NCBI GenBank assembly: GCA_017502525.1
Contig: JAFVUV010000009.1
Span: 1-64,000 of the forward strand
Origin: Clostridia bacterium
GTDB taxonomy: Bacteria; Bacillota; Clostridia; Christensenellales; Borkfalkiaceae
Length of the DNA stretch: 64,000 nt
Reading direction: 5' to 3'
Shown: positions 9,114-16,920 of the stretch, piece after piece
Position numbering within the stretch: the stretch's first letter is position 1
Layout of the letters: the number at the start of each line of letters is the position of its first letter
Program-made: the position numbers and the translations under genes
Notes under the pieces: generated by a model
Database searches by the model: none
What the model saw: the letters and a program-made list of their open reading frames with translations, nothing else
Told to the model about the DNA's origin: nothing

Positions 9114-9824
9114 TTAAACACTCGGTTTAATTATTGTTACAGCCCTTTCGGTATCAAACAAATTCCAAGGTGTATTATCCTTTGGCGGTTGAACTCTAAA
9201 TACCATCCTTTCTTTGCTTACGGGATGCGTAAACGATAAATAGTACGCCCACAAAGCAAGATATCCTTTTTTAGCCTTTTCGCCACCGTAACGCATATCG
9301 CCGTAAACAGGCGTTCCGATTGCGTTCATCTGTACGCGAATTTGATGACTTCTGCCCGTATGTAGTCTTATATCAGCAAGAGAAAGCCCTGATTTTGCTT
9401 CTACAACTTGATATTCAAGTTCAGCGAACTTTGCACCAACAACAGATGGGGGGCAAACGTAAACCATATTGTTTACAGCGTTCTTTTTCATATAATGCGT
9501 TAATGTTGCCTTTTCTTCTTTAGGCTCACCCACTAAAACGGCAAAATATCTCTTTTCAAAGTCGCCGTCTTTCATTTGTTCAGAAAGTCTTGCCGCCGCC
9601 TTTGAACTTTTCGCAAATACCATAACGCCACCCGTTGGGCGGTCAAGTCTATGTACTAGTCCTAAATAAACGTTGCCTGGCTTATTATAAGTTACTCTAA
9701 TATACTCTTTAATCATATTGAGCATATCTAAGTCTTTACTTTCGTCTTCACAAGACGGTACGTTTTGGGGTTTTAAAACTACGATTATATGATTGTCTTC
9801 GTGTAAAATTACCAAATCTTCCAT
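9114..9824 (-). CDS. RluA-family RNA pseudouridine synthase without S4 domain
   Basis: Second RluA-type enzyme in the window. The catalytic motif GLVHRLDRPTGGVMVF is at about residues 52-67, and LHTGRSHQIRVQMNAIGTP at 156-174. At 236 residues it lacks the N-terminal S4 domain of the paralogue at 5502-6317 and so resembles the short RluA/TruC/YjbO branch. It begins 2 bases after the stop of the methyltransferase gene, indicating co-transcription with ileS. The target RNA is unknown. Confidence 0.87.
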   Translation of the reverse strand: MEDLVILHEDNHIIVVLKPQNVPSCEDESKDLDMLNMIKEYIRVTYNKPGNVYLGLVHRLDRPTGGVMVFAKSSKAAARLSEQMKDGDFEKRYFAVLVGEPKEEKATLTHYMKKNAVNNMVYVCPPSVVGAKFAELEYQVVEAKSGLSLADIRLHTGRSHQIRVQMNAIGTPVYGDMRYGGEKAKKGYLALWAYYLSFTHPVSKERMVFRVQPPKDNTPWNLFDTERAVTIIKPSV

Positions 9825-9826
9825 AA

Positions 9827-10693
9827 TTATTTTCCGTTAATCCAAATTCCACTGTTTCCGCAAGGCAAAATCACGCCCGATTGCTCGGTTTTAAGCCCTA
9901 CCTCATAAGCGTCCACTTTTCCTCCGCGACCTTTAGCCACAGTAAGTTCTAAAATATTTTTAAGCACTTGCGGTTGCAAGCCCGTAGTGTAACTGTTAAT
10001 AAGCACGAATAACGGGTTATCCGACAATACTTGACTACACAACTGCACGAAAGGATAAAGTTCGTTTTCAAGTTTCCACATCTCGCCGTTAGGCCCTCTA
10101 CCGTAACTAGGTGGGTCCATTATAATAGCATCGTACTTTCTGCCCCTACGTATTTCTCTTTCAACGAATTTTTTGCAGTCGTCTATAATGTATCTTACCT
10201 TTCCGTCGCCTATACCAGACAATCTTACGTTTTCGCCCGCGCGTTCAACCATCCCTTTTGCCGCATCAACGTGGCACACTTTCGCGCCCGCTTTCGCACA
10301 CGCAACGGTTGCACCGCCCGTGTAAGCAAAAAGATTAAGAACGTTAATTTCCCTATCGGCATTTTTTATTAATTCAGTCATCATATCCCAGTTGACCGCT
10401 TGCTCGGGAAACAATCCCGTATGCTTAAAACCCATAGGTTTAATCTTGAATTTTAAATCTTTATAACTAACCGTCCACTCGGCTGGCATTTTACCTTTAA
10501 TAAGCCACTTTCCGCCACCCGTTTCGCTTCGTATATATTTGGCCGCAAGCCCTTTATAAGAGTTCATATCCGTTTGGGACTTCCAAATAACTTGCGGGTC
10601 GGGACGGAGCAAAACAACGTCCGCCCAACGCTCCAACTTATATCCGTCACCCGTGGCAATAACGGTATAGTCTTTCCACTCAGCCGCTCTCAT
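9827..10693 (-). CDS. class I SAM-dependent RNA methyltransferase, RlmI-like (COG1092)
   Basis: The 288-residue protein has a Rossmann-type methyltransferase domain. VLNLFAYTGGATVACAKAG (near 119-137) is the SAM-binding loop, HVDAAKGMVERAGENV the acidic-loop region, and MDPPSYGRG (near 192-200) the catalytic DPPSY motif of the RlmI/RlmK m5C-like group. It lacks the PUA domain of E. coli RlmI. The ATG overlaps the ileS stop by one base (TAATG), implying translational coupling. The substrate is most likely 23S rRNA, by family only. Confidence 0.82.
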   Translation of the reverse strand: MRAAEWKDYTVIATGDGYKLERWADVVLLRPDPQVIWKSQTDMNSYKGLAAKYIRSETGGGKWLIKGKMPAEWTVSYKDLKFKIKPMGFKHTGLFPEQAVNWDMMTELIKNADREINVLNLFAYTGGATVACAKAGAKVCHVDAAKGMVERAGENVRLSGIGDGKVRYIIDDCKKFVEREIRRGRKYDAIIMDPPSYGRGPNGEMWKLENELYPFVQLCSQVLSDNPLFVLINSYTTGLQPQVLKNILELTVAKGRGGKVDAYEVGLKTEQSGVILPCGNSGIWINGK

Positions 10694-13600
10694 TAGTTAT
10701 TAACCTTATTTAATATTACCGTAACGAGCGACCCGTTAATATCTAATTGTTTTTTAAATCCATCAACTTCGCCTTCGCTAATTCTGTCAGCAAGAACTAC
10801 GCTAGCAACGTCTCCGCTAGCAAACGCCTTTTTAACACCTTCGTCGTTAGTGATGTAGTTGACGGTAATTCTATCAATTACCTCGTAACCTGCTTCTTTA
10901 CGCATTGATTGAATTTTGGAAACAAGTTCTCTCATAACGCCTTCTGCTTTAAGTTCTTCGGTTACAGTAGTATCCATAACGACCGTTATACCCTTATCGC
11001 TTGCAGCGATAAAACCTTCGGCACTAGTTGTTGAAATCAAAAGGTCGTCTAAAGCAAACTCAAAATGGTCGCCGTCAAACTCGGTTTGGTAAACCTTGCC
11101 ACTCTTAACAGTCGTAACGATTTCGTTAGCATCACAGGTTTCAAAAAGTTTTCTAATCTTGCCAAGTTTTGCGCCGTATTTAGGACCTAACGTTTTAAGT
11201 TGCGGTTTAATCGTGTATGAAACAAAATTATTTGCGTCGCGCAAATATTCAACTTCCTTAACGTTAAGTTCGTCTTTCGCTATTTCTAAAAGTCCTTCGG
11301 TAAGAACGGTTTTTCTTTCAGAGCAAACGTAAATTTTTGAAAGCGGTTGTCTATTCTTTATGTTTGCAGTGTTTCTGCAAGACCTACCTAAAACAACAAT
11401 ATCTAAAACGTTTTGCATACCTTCTTCAAGTTCAACGTCAATAGCGCTTTGGTCTACTTCTGGGAATTTACAAAGGTGAACTGATTGCGGTGCATCTTTG
11501 TAGAAGTTGGGAACGAGATTTTGATAAATACTTTCCGCCATAAACGGAGTGAACGGCGCTGAAAGTTTAGCCATAGTTACAAGCACGGTATAAAGCGTGG
11601 TGTAAGCGGCAATCTTATCGTCATCCATATCGTGTCCCCAATAACGTTCCCTACAACGACGAACGTACCAATTAGAAAGGTCGTCGGTAAAACTTTGAAG
11701 TGCTCTAGCACTGTCAAATATATTGTAGTTGTCAAGTCCTTGGTCAACTGTTTTAACGAGCGAGTTAAGTTTTGAAAGAACCCACTTATCCATAAGCGTA
11801 AGTTTGCAGTCTTTCAAGTTGTAATTAGATGGATTGTATTTATCGATATCTGCGTATAGAACGAAGAACGCGTAAGTATTCCAAAGCGTACCCATAAACT
11901 TTCTTTGTGCTTCGGAAACGGCTTCTTCGTAGAATCTTGAAGGCAACCACGGTGCAGAACCCGTATAGAAATACCATCTAACAGCGTCCGCGCCTTGCTT
12001 GTCAAGTATAGTCCACGGGTCAATTACGTTGCCCTTGTGCTTGCTCATTTTAATTCCGTTCTTGTCATTAACGTGCCCTAATACGATGCAGTTTTTAAAG
12101 GGCGCTTTGTCGAAAAGCAAAGTAGAAATTGCAAGCAACGTATAGAACCAACCGCGAGTTTGGTCAATTGCTTCGCTTATAAAGTCTGCCGGGAAATGAC
12201 TTTCAAAAAGTTCTTTGTTTTCAAAAGGATAGTGATATTGTGCAAAAGGCATTGAACCACTATCGAACCAGCAGTCGATAACTTCTTTTTCTCTAACGTA
12301 TTCGCCACCACATTCGCAAGCGAACTTACAATTATCAATATACGGACGGTGAAGTTCTATATCCCCTTCAATACCGCATTTTTCTTTTAACTCAGCCTTA
12401 CTACCGATAACGTGGATTTTACCACATTTGTTACATACCCAAACGGGCAACGGCGTACCCCAATAACGTTCTCTTGATAAGCCCCAATCGATAACGTTTT
12501 CAAGGAAGTTCCCCATTCTGCCGTGCTTAATAGTTTCAGGCATCCAGTTAATTGATTCGTTTGCCGCGATAAGCCTATCTTTAACTGCGGTCATTTTTAT
12601 AAACCAACTTGACCTTGCATAATAAAGAAGTGGCGTATCACATCTCCAGCAGAAAGGATAGCTGTGTTCAAATGGAAGTTCTTTGAACAACAATTCCTTT
12701 TCTTTAAGCATTTTAATAACAATTTTATCCGCATCTTTAACGAACATACCGGCAAGTTCACGCGTGCAGTCGAGCATCTTGCCCCTATCGTCAACGAGTT
12801 TTACGAAAGGCAAGCCGTATTTTCTACCAACGTTTGCGTCGTCTTCACCGAAAGCGGGTGCAATATGTACTATCCCGCTACCGTCGGTAAGCGTTACGTA
12901 ACCGTCGCATACTACGTAATATGCTTTTTCTTTAAAACTGCCTTGAGCGTAATCAAACAAGGGTTCGTATTCAGCGTATTCGTATTCAGAGCCTTTTTTA
13001 AGGCTGATTTTTTCATAATTTTCAAATAGCGTAGGAACAAGCGCGTCTGCTAAAATATACGTTGCACCGTCTTCCGCCTTAATTTCCGCGTAATCTTCCT
13101 TAGGATTCATACAAAGCGCAACGTTTGACGGTAACGTCCAGGGCGTAGTCGTCCACGCAAGGAAATATGCGTTTTCTCTACCCTTAATCTTAAAACGAAC
13201 GAAAACGGAAACGTCCTTTACGTCTTTGTAGCCTTGCGCAACTTCGTGCGAAGAAAGCGCCGTTCCACAACGTGGGCAGTATGGCACGATTTTATGACCT
13301 TTATATAAAAGTCCTTTTTCAGCGATAGTTTTAATCGCCCACCAAACTGATTCAATGTAATTATCATCGTAAGTAACGTATGGGTTTTCCATATCAGCCC
13401 AATAGCCGACACGGTCGCTCATTTTTTCCCATTCGCCTTTATATTTCCAAACGCTTTCTTTACATTTTTTAATGAAAGGCTCTATGCCGTATTTTTCAAT
13501 TTCTTGTTTGCCGTCAATACCGAGAACTTTTTCCACTTCAAGCTCAACGGGAAGACCGTGAGTATCCCAACCTGCTTTTCTTAAACAGTGGTCGCCTTTC

Positions 13601-13821
13601 ATAACGTGATAACGTGGAATAATATCTTTAATAACACGCGTTAAAATATGACCGATATGTGGCTTTCCATTAGCCGTGGGCGGACCATCGTAAAAAGTGA
13701 ATTCGCGACTGCCTTGGTTTTCGTTTACGTTTTGTTCAAAAATTTTATTTTCTTTCCAAAACTTTAAAACTTCTTTTTCTCTGTCTAAAAAATTTAAGGT
13801 TGTGTCAACTTTCTTATACAT
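10693..13821 (-). CDS. ileS: isoleucyl-tRNA synthetase, eukaryote-like IleS2 type
   Basis: Charges tRNA-Ile. The HIGH motif is HIGH at residues 55-58 in PPTANGKPHIGH, and the KMSKS loop reads KMSKH (about 591-595). At 1042 residues, and with these motif variants, it is the longer type-2 enzyme typical of eukaryotes and of mupirocin-resistant bacteria, rather than the roughly 930-residue type 1. Zinc-type cysteines occur in CPRCGTALS and in CNKCGK. The ATG has GGGAG 6 bases upstream. A promoter lies 170 bases upstream with no recognisable T-box between. Confidence 0.96.
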   Translation of the reverse strand: MYKKVDTTLNFLDREKEVLKFWKENKIFEQNVNENQGSREFTFYDGPPTANGKPHIGHILTRVIKDIIPRYHVMKGDHCLRKAGWDTHGLPVELEVEKVLGIDGKQEIEKYGIEPFIKKCKESVWKYKGEWEKMSDRVGYWADMENPYVTYDDNYIESVWWAIKTIAEKGLLYKGHKIVPYCPRCGTALSSHEVAQGYKDVKDVSVFVRFKIKGRENAYFLAWTTTPWTLPSNVALCMNPKEDYAEIKAEDGATYILADALVPTLFENYEKISLKKGSEYEYAEYEPLFDYAQGSFKEKAYYVVCDGYVTLTDGSGIVHIAPAFGEDDANVGRKYGLPFVKLVDDRGKMLDCTRELAGMFVKDADKIVIKMLKEKELLFKELPFEHSYPFCWRCDTPLLYYARSSWFIKMTAVKDRLIAANESINWMPETIKHGRMGNFLENVIDWGLSRERYWGTPLPVWVCNKCGKIHVIGSKAELKEKCGIEGDIELHRPYIDNCKFACECGGEYVREKEVIDCWFDSGSMPFAQYHYPFENKELFESHFPADFISEAIDQTRGWFYTLLAISTLLFDKAPFKNCIVLGHVNDKNGIKMSKHKGNVIDPWTILDKQGADAVRWYFYTGSAPWLPSRFYEEAVSEAQRKFMGTLWNTYAFFVLYADIDKYNPSNYNLKDCKLTLMDKWVLSKLNSLVKTVDQGLDNYNIFDSARALQSFTDDLSNWYVRRCRERYWGHDMDDDKIAAYTTLYTVLVTMAKLSAPFTPFMAESIYQNLVPNFYKDAPQSVHLCKFPEVDQSAIDVELEEGMQNVLDIVVLGRSCRNTANIKNRQPLSKIYVCSERKTVLTEGLLEIAKDELNVKEVEYLRDANNFVSYTIKPQLKTLGPKYGAKLGKIRKLFETCDANEIVTTVKSGKVYQTEFDGDHFEFALDDLLISTTSAEGFIAASDKGITVVMDTTVTEELKAEGVMRELVSKIQSMRKEAGYEVIDRITVNYITNDEGVKKAFASGDVASVVLADRISEGEVDGFKKQLDINGSLVTVILNKVNN

Positions 13822-13983
13822 AATGCGCTCCCTAAAATTAATGCTAAATTGAGTATTTATCCAACCGAGTAAAATACAGCAATATTGCAGTTATTTACCT
13901 CACAATTATATGCGTCGATAAAAGATAAAAATATTGCCGATTTGCCACGATTAGACATAATGAACCAATATAATAATTTATAC
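13822..13983 (-). promoter_or_regulatory. ileS leader, no T-box recognised
   Basis: About 160 transcribed bases before ileS. One AU-rich hairpin around the palindrome GCAATATTGC (13883-13892) is visible. The conserved T-box GGGTGG-ACCGCG segment that would bind uncharged tRNA is absent, so amino-acid-responsive attenuation cannot be claimed. Confidence 0.35.
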
Positions 13984-13989
13984 CTTTTA

Positions 13990-14018
13990 ATTATAGCCTT
14001 AAATACAAATTTTGTAAA
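13990..14018 (-). promoter_or_regulatory. promoter of ileS
   Basis: Minus strand TTTACA (14013-14018), 17-bp spacer, TATAAT (13990-13995). Predicted start is near 13983. Confidence 0.8.
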
Positions 14019-14058
14019 GTCAATTTTTATAAAATTTAATAATTAAAGCAAAAAATAC

Positions 14059-14087
14059 TTGCTAAATTTAAGAAATTAAGTTAGAAT
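14059..14087 (+). promoter_or_regulatory. promoter of the SRP RNA gene
   Basis: TTGCTA (14059-14064), 17-bp spacer, TAGAAT (14082-14087). The predicted start, 14094-14095, coincides with the first base of the terminal stem of the SRP RNA. It diverges from the ileS promoter 40 bases away. Confidence 0.8.
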
Positions 14088-14094
14088 AATATTG

Positions 14095-14362
14095 CCGTGC
14101 TATGTGGGGAGTTAGCGATGCCCTGTCGTCCGCAATTCGCTTAGCGGAGCAGAATGCTGTCAAAAGGCTTTCGGTGTGGAAGGCTGCGCGTAATAAGGGA
14201 CGTTGATATCAAGGTCTTACGCAACGTATCCCCGCGAACCGTGTCAGAGCAGGAATGCAGCAGCACTAAACGGTAAGATGCGTGTGATGTAAGGTTGCTT
14301 TGAAGTAGTTACCTGTTACGTTACCGCTTCGGCAACGTAAGTCGATTACAGATGCACGGTGT
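14095..14362 (+). ncRNA. ffs: signal recognition particle RNA, large bacterial type
   Basis: Scaffold for Ffh in co-translational membrane targeting. The 5' bases CCGTGC pair with the 3' GCACGG (14354-14359). The segment GTGCTATGTGGGGAG starts like Clostridia SRP RNA. The domain IV apical region near 14242-14275 has CGAACCGTGTCAG, then GGAATGCAGCAGC, matching the conserved Ffh-binding internal and tetraloop region, with the loop read here as GGAA. At about 268 bases it is the 6S-like Bacillus/Clostridia form with an Alu domain, not the 4.5S form. A terminator follows at 14373. Confidence 0.93.
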
Positions 14363-14372
14363 TATTTTAACG

Positions 14373-14408
14373 AAAAAACGGTTTGAGAACTCAAACCGTT
14401 TTTTATTT
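14373..14408. terminator. bidirectional terminator after SRP RNA
   Basis: An AAAAAACGGTTTGA / TCAAACCGTTTTTT stem closed by the loop GAAC (14387-14390). U-runs are present in both directions, serving the SRP RNA on the plus strand and the amidohydrolase gene (stop at 14451) on the minus strand. Confidence 0.9.
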
Positions 14409-14450
14409 TTTGTTATTTTTAGTATGAATTTACTTACTTTTTATTTTTTA

Positions 14451-15347
14451 TTATAAACCTAAAAGTTTAATAGCGTTTTTATGTGTTACTTTATCGTAAA
14501 TTTCTTGTGTAATCACACCATCCGCAAGAAGTTTTTTAATAAATCTTACGTGTGGATAATCTACGTGTTTATTACACATATCCGTACCAAAATACATTCT
14601 ATCTTGAAATTCCTTGAAGAAATTTTTAGTAAATTCAAAATTCCTTGAAAGTGCATCTATCGGCGTAAAATCAGACAAGTCTAAATGCAAGTTTCCGTAT
14701 CTTCTTAAAAGAATAGGCACTACTCCTTCAACGACTTTTTCATCCCCTCTTACACCCACTTGGTCGGTTCCCTGAAAATTAAATACATACCCTCTTTCAC
14801 CAGGCGTTTGAAGTCTAAATAGCTCTGCCCAGAAAACTGGTCCGTGCCCAAATATTTTAAGCTTGGGAAAACGTTGCAAAGTATGTTCTAACTGTGGCAA
14901 ACCCGGGTCATCGTAAAGGCCAAAATCTCCGTCTTTCACGTCCGAACCATCAAAAACGAGTGGCAAATCAACTTCTTCTGCCGCACGAAAAAGATTTTGC
15001 ACCTTTGGGTCCATAAGTTGCATATTAGGCATAACTTCGCCTATACCTTTACAACCCTTGTTTTTGTAGTATTCCAAAACCTTATGTAATGGTGCGTTCG
15101 ACGCGTTGCTCATTGCCCTTGGATCTATATTGCAATATGGAATAAACCTATCGGGATATGCCGCGCAAATTTCTAAAATTTCATCGTTTGATTGCGGAAA
15201 ATATATTTCCGAATTCACGATGGGTAATAACACCGCCTTACCTATACCTTCTTTATCGTAGAACTTGATTAGTTCTTCTGGATTGCAGAAAGGTGTTACG
15301 AAAGGAACGGGGTTTTTATAACAATGTGAATGAAGGTCAATAATCAT
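14451..15347 (-). CDS. amidohydrolase-2 family metal-dependent hydrolase
   Basis: TIM-barrel hydrolase of 298 residues. The N-terminal MIIDLHSHC supplies the usual HxH-like metal site, and KIFGHGPVFWAE and MYFGTDMCNKH supply the later histidine and aspartate. Family members hydrolyse or decarboxylate small aromatic, lactone or amide substrates; the substrate here is unknown. The start at 15347 is chosen over an ATG 15 bases upstream because GAGGAG lies 7 bases before it. It overlaps the end of the AAC(3)-like gene by 11 bases, so the two are a translationally coupled pair. Confidence 0.78.
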   Translation of the reverse strand: MIIDLHSHCYKNPVPFVTPFCNPEELIKFYDKEGIGKAVLLPIVNSEIYFPQSNDEILEICAAYPDRFIPYCNIDPRAMSNASNAPLHKVLEYYKNKGCKGIGEVMPNMQLMDPKVQNLFRAAEEVDLPLVFDGSDVKDGDFGLYDDPGLPQLEHTLQRFPKLKIFGHGPVFWAELFRLQTPGERGYVFNFQGTDQVGVRGDEKVVEGVVPILLRRYGNLHLDLSDFTPIDALSRNFEFTKNFFKEFQDRMYFGTDMCNKHVDYPHVRFIKKLLADGVITQEIYDKVTHKNAIKLLGL

Positions 15348-16197
15348 AACATTTCTCCTCATTATCGTATTTTTTTATCCATTCAACAGCTGTTTCGTCT
15401 AGCCATTCTTTACTATTAAACCGCAATTCTCTATACATGAATTCAAAGTATTGCCTTACGCTAAAACATATAAGGTTAGCGTTACCACATTTGCCAAAAG
15501 TTAAAAGTCCCAACTCTTGCATTTTATCTTGTGCCTTTTGACCATCGTGCCAAAACCATACTCCTTTAGGTTTCCAGTTCACTGAAAGAGATTCACCATA
15601 TTTTAAGGGTGTTAACGAACTAAAATTTGAAAGTTCGCTTTCAGCTTTTACTCTCTCTTCTTGCGAAAGTTTAGACAATATATCATCAGCCAAACACGTT
15701 TCAACGAAATGTTTGAAGGTGTTATATACCATTGACACGCCTATTAAAACTACTTTTGCATTTAAATCATACAATCTTTGCCAAGGCGAATTATAACCGA
15801 AAGCAAGATTACCATAAATACACACGCGCTCCTTTCCAGTCCTATGTCCTTCAGTTATATACTTTGCTAGTTTGCCTATCGCCGTAACTGAATGCGTTTC
15901 TTGGTCGCTACGCAAAACGCCTTTACTAGTTCTAAAGGTTTCTGCAATTCGACCTACGCCCGTCGGCGTCTTTTCAATATCCCAGTCGGCGTACGCGTTA
16001 TAAACTTCGTGCATCCGTAGCGCTGGAAAACACAAAGTCCCATCTTTTACTACTTCTTTAAGACCTTCAATTATCATTTGTGGCCCACCATCAACATAAC
16101 CGAAACTTTTCATTGAAGAATGAACCATTATTGCATCAGTTGGCCGTATTCCAAGATTTGCAAAATCTTTTACGATGTCTTGTTTTGTTACGATCAT
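15337..16197 (-). CDS. aminoglycoside N3-acetyltransferase (AAC(3)/YokD) family protein
   Basis: 286 residues of the antibiotic N-acetyltransferase fold: MVHSSMKSFGYVDGGPQMII (near 24-43), ETHSVTAIGKLA (the family histidine), and SPWQRLYDLNAKVVLIGV (acetyl-CoA region). The family covers true aminoglycoside resistance enzymes and many chromosomal members, such as YokD and FrbF, acting on other amines. A chromosomal place beside an amidohydrolase suggests metabolism or natural-product chemistry rather than acquired resistance. GGAG lies 8-9 bases before the ATG. Confidence 0.8.
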   Translation of the reverse strand: MIVTKQDIVKDFANLGIRPTDAIMVHSSMKSFGYVDGGPQMIIEGLKEVVKDGTLCFPALRMHEVYNAYADWDIEKTPTGVGRIAETFRTSKGVLRSDQETHSVTAIGKLAKYITEGHRTGKERVCIYGNLAFGYNSPWQRLYDLNAKVVLIGVSMVYNTFKHFVETCLADDILSKLSQEERVKAESELSNFSSLTPLKYGESLSVNWKPKGVWFWHDGQKAQDKMQELGLLTFGKCGNANLICFSVRQYFEFMYRELRFNSKEWLDETAVEWIKKYDNEEKCYDY

Positions 16198-16502
16198 TTA
16201 TTTATTCTCCAATAAATTAATTGTTTTTATAACGCTTGGTTCGTTTGAAATATCACCGTAGCAATCCTCTTATGGTATTACTTGTTTCTTTATAAATCAA
16301 AAAAAATTCTTTAACTAATGAAAGAAAATTTTGTACTGACACGGACGCGTATTAAGGATAAAGTTCTAAATTAATTTTTCTACCATCAGTAAGTTATATT
16401 AAATTTTTGAACATAATTAATACTCTACTTATCACTGCGTTTTATTATAGCAGTTTTAATTTTATTTTTCAATACTTTTTCCTATTTTTGGTTTACCTAT
16501 TA
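16198..16502. other. intergenic stretch with nothing recognised
   Basis: About 300 AT-rich bases upstream of the AAC(3)-like gene. I see no open frame with a ribosome site, no strong hairpin and no clear promoter; TATAAA at 16228-16233 (minus strand) lacks a -35 at proper spacing. It ends where the truncated repeat begins. Confidence 0.5.
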
Positions 16503-16591
16503 GCGCAATTTTCTCCATATGCAAGTCCCTGCACTCCTTTTACACAAATAAATAGAGGCACGAACAACGTGCCTCTATTTATTTGGTGGAG
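16503..16591 (-). repeat. 89-bp direct repeat, distal copy (tmRNA 3' end + terminator + truncated element)
   Basis: Matches 16832-16920 at 87 of 89 positions. Read on the minus strand it has CTCCACCA (the tmRNA 3' terminus), a perfect 13-bp terminator-like hairpin (AAATAGAGGCACG with its complement), then GGGACTTGCA and the first bases of the tRNA-arm element up to AAAATTGCGC. There it breaks off at 16503 inside the first element hairpin. It is a truncated tandem copy of the unit next to ssrA. Confidence 0.85.
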
Positions 16592-16746
16592 TTGGGCGTG
16601 TGAAATACGCACCGAGGACACCAAGTATTATTAGGGTTCCCGAAAAGATTTTGCATCGCAAAAGATTTTTGGGGAAAAGGAGAAGCCCGCTGTCTGTCGT
16701 GCTGTTTGCAGTAGCAAACTGCTGACGTAAGGCGGTGCTTCGACGC
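16592..16746 (-). mobile_element. 155-bp insert between GGTGGAG repeats, origin unknown
   Basis: Lies between two copies of GGTGGAG (16585-16591 and 16747-16753), so it looks inserted into the duplicated tmRNA 3' end with a 7-bp target duplication. On the minus strand it begins GCGTCGAAGCACCGCC, contains hairpins GTTTGC-TACT-GCAAAC and TTTTGC-GAT-GCAAAA, and ends GCGTATTTCACACGC-CCAACTCCACCA. That end imitates a T-arm plus acceptor end. No protein-coding signal is present. The sequence is structured and GC-richer than its surroundings. I do not recognise it. Confidence 0.45.
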
Positions 16747-16758
16747 GGTGGAGATGTA

Positions 16759-16858
16759 GGGACTTTCGCCTGTGCGACCTACCCGATAAACGGTGGGTGT
16801 CCACCGTTTAGTCCTTTCGGATAAATTGCTTGCGCAATTTTCTCCATATGCAAGTCCC
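16759..16858 (-). mobile_element. T-arm-associated 100-bp inverted-repeat element, copy B (tmRNA locus)
   Basis: Read on the minus strand it starts GGGACTTGCA and ends CGAAAGTCCC, giving 7-bp terminal inverted repeats. Inside are three hairpins: AAATTGC-GCAA-GCAATTT, a perfect 10-bp TAAACGGTGG / CCACCGTTTA with loop ACAC, and TCGC-ACAG-GCGA. It is followed by a second copy of the last 19 bases of the tmRNA up to CTCCACC. It is homologous throughout to copy A at 51264-51360. No open frame is convincing. Function and mobility are inference. Confidence 0.6.
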
Positions 16859-16920
16859 TGCACTCCTTTTACACAAATAAATAGAGACACGAACAACGTG
16901 CCTCTATTTGTTTGGTGGAG
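16832..16920 (-). repeat. 89-bp direct repeat, proximal copy (next to tmRNA)
   Basis: The copy adjoining the true ssrA 3' end, repeated 329 bp away at 16503-16591 with two differences. One difference turns a G-C pair of the terminator stem into G-U, so the hairpin is kept. The repeat runs from the tmRNA CTCCACC end through the terminator into element B. Confidence 0.88.
16875..16909 (-). terminator. terminator of ssrA
   Basis: Minus-strand stem AAATAGAGGCACG / CGTGTCTCTATTT (16897-16909 with 16879-16891) with loop TTGTT, followed by AUUUGUGU. It begins 4 bases after the tmRNA CCA. Confidence 0.7.

Noticed and set aside
13822..13983. T-box riboswitch before ileS
   Set aside because: The conserved T-box antiterminator sequence and a following terminator are absent.
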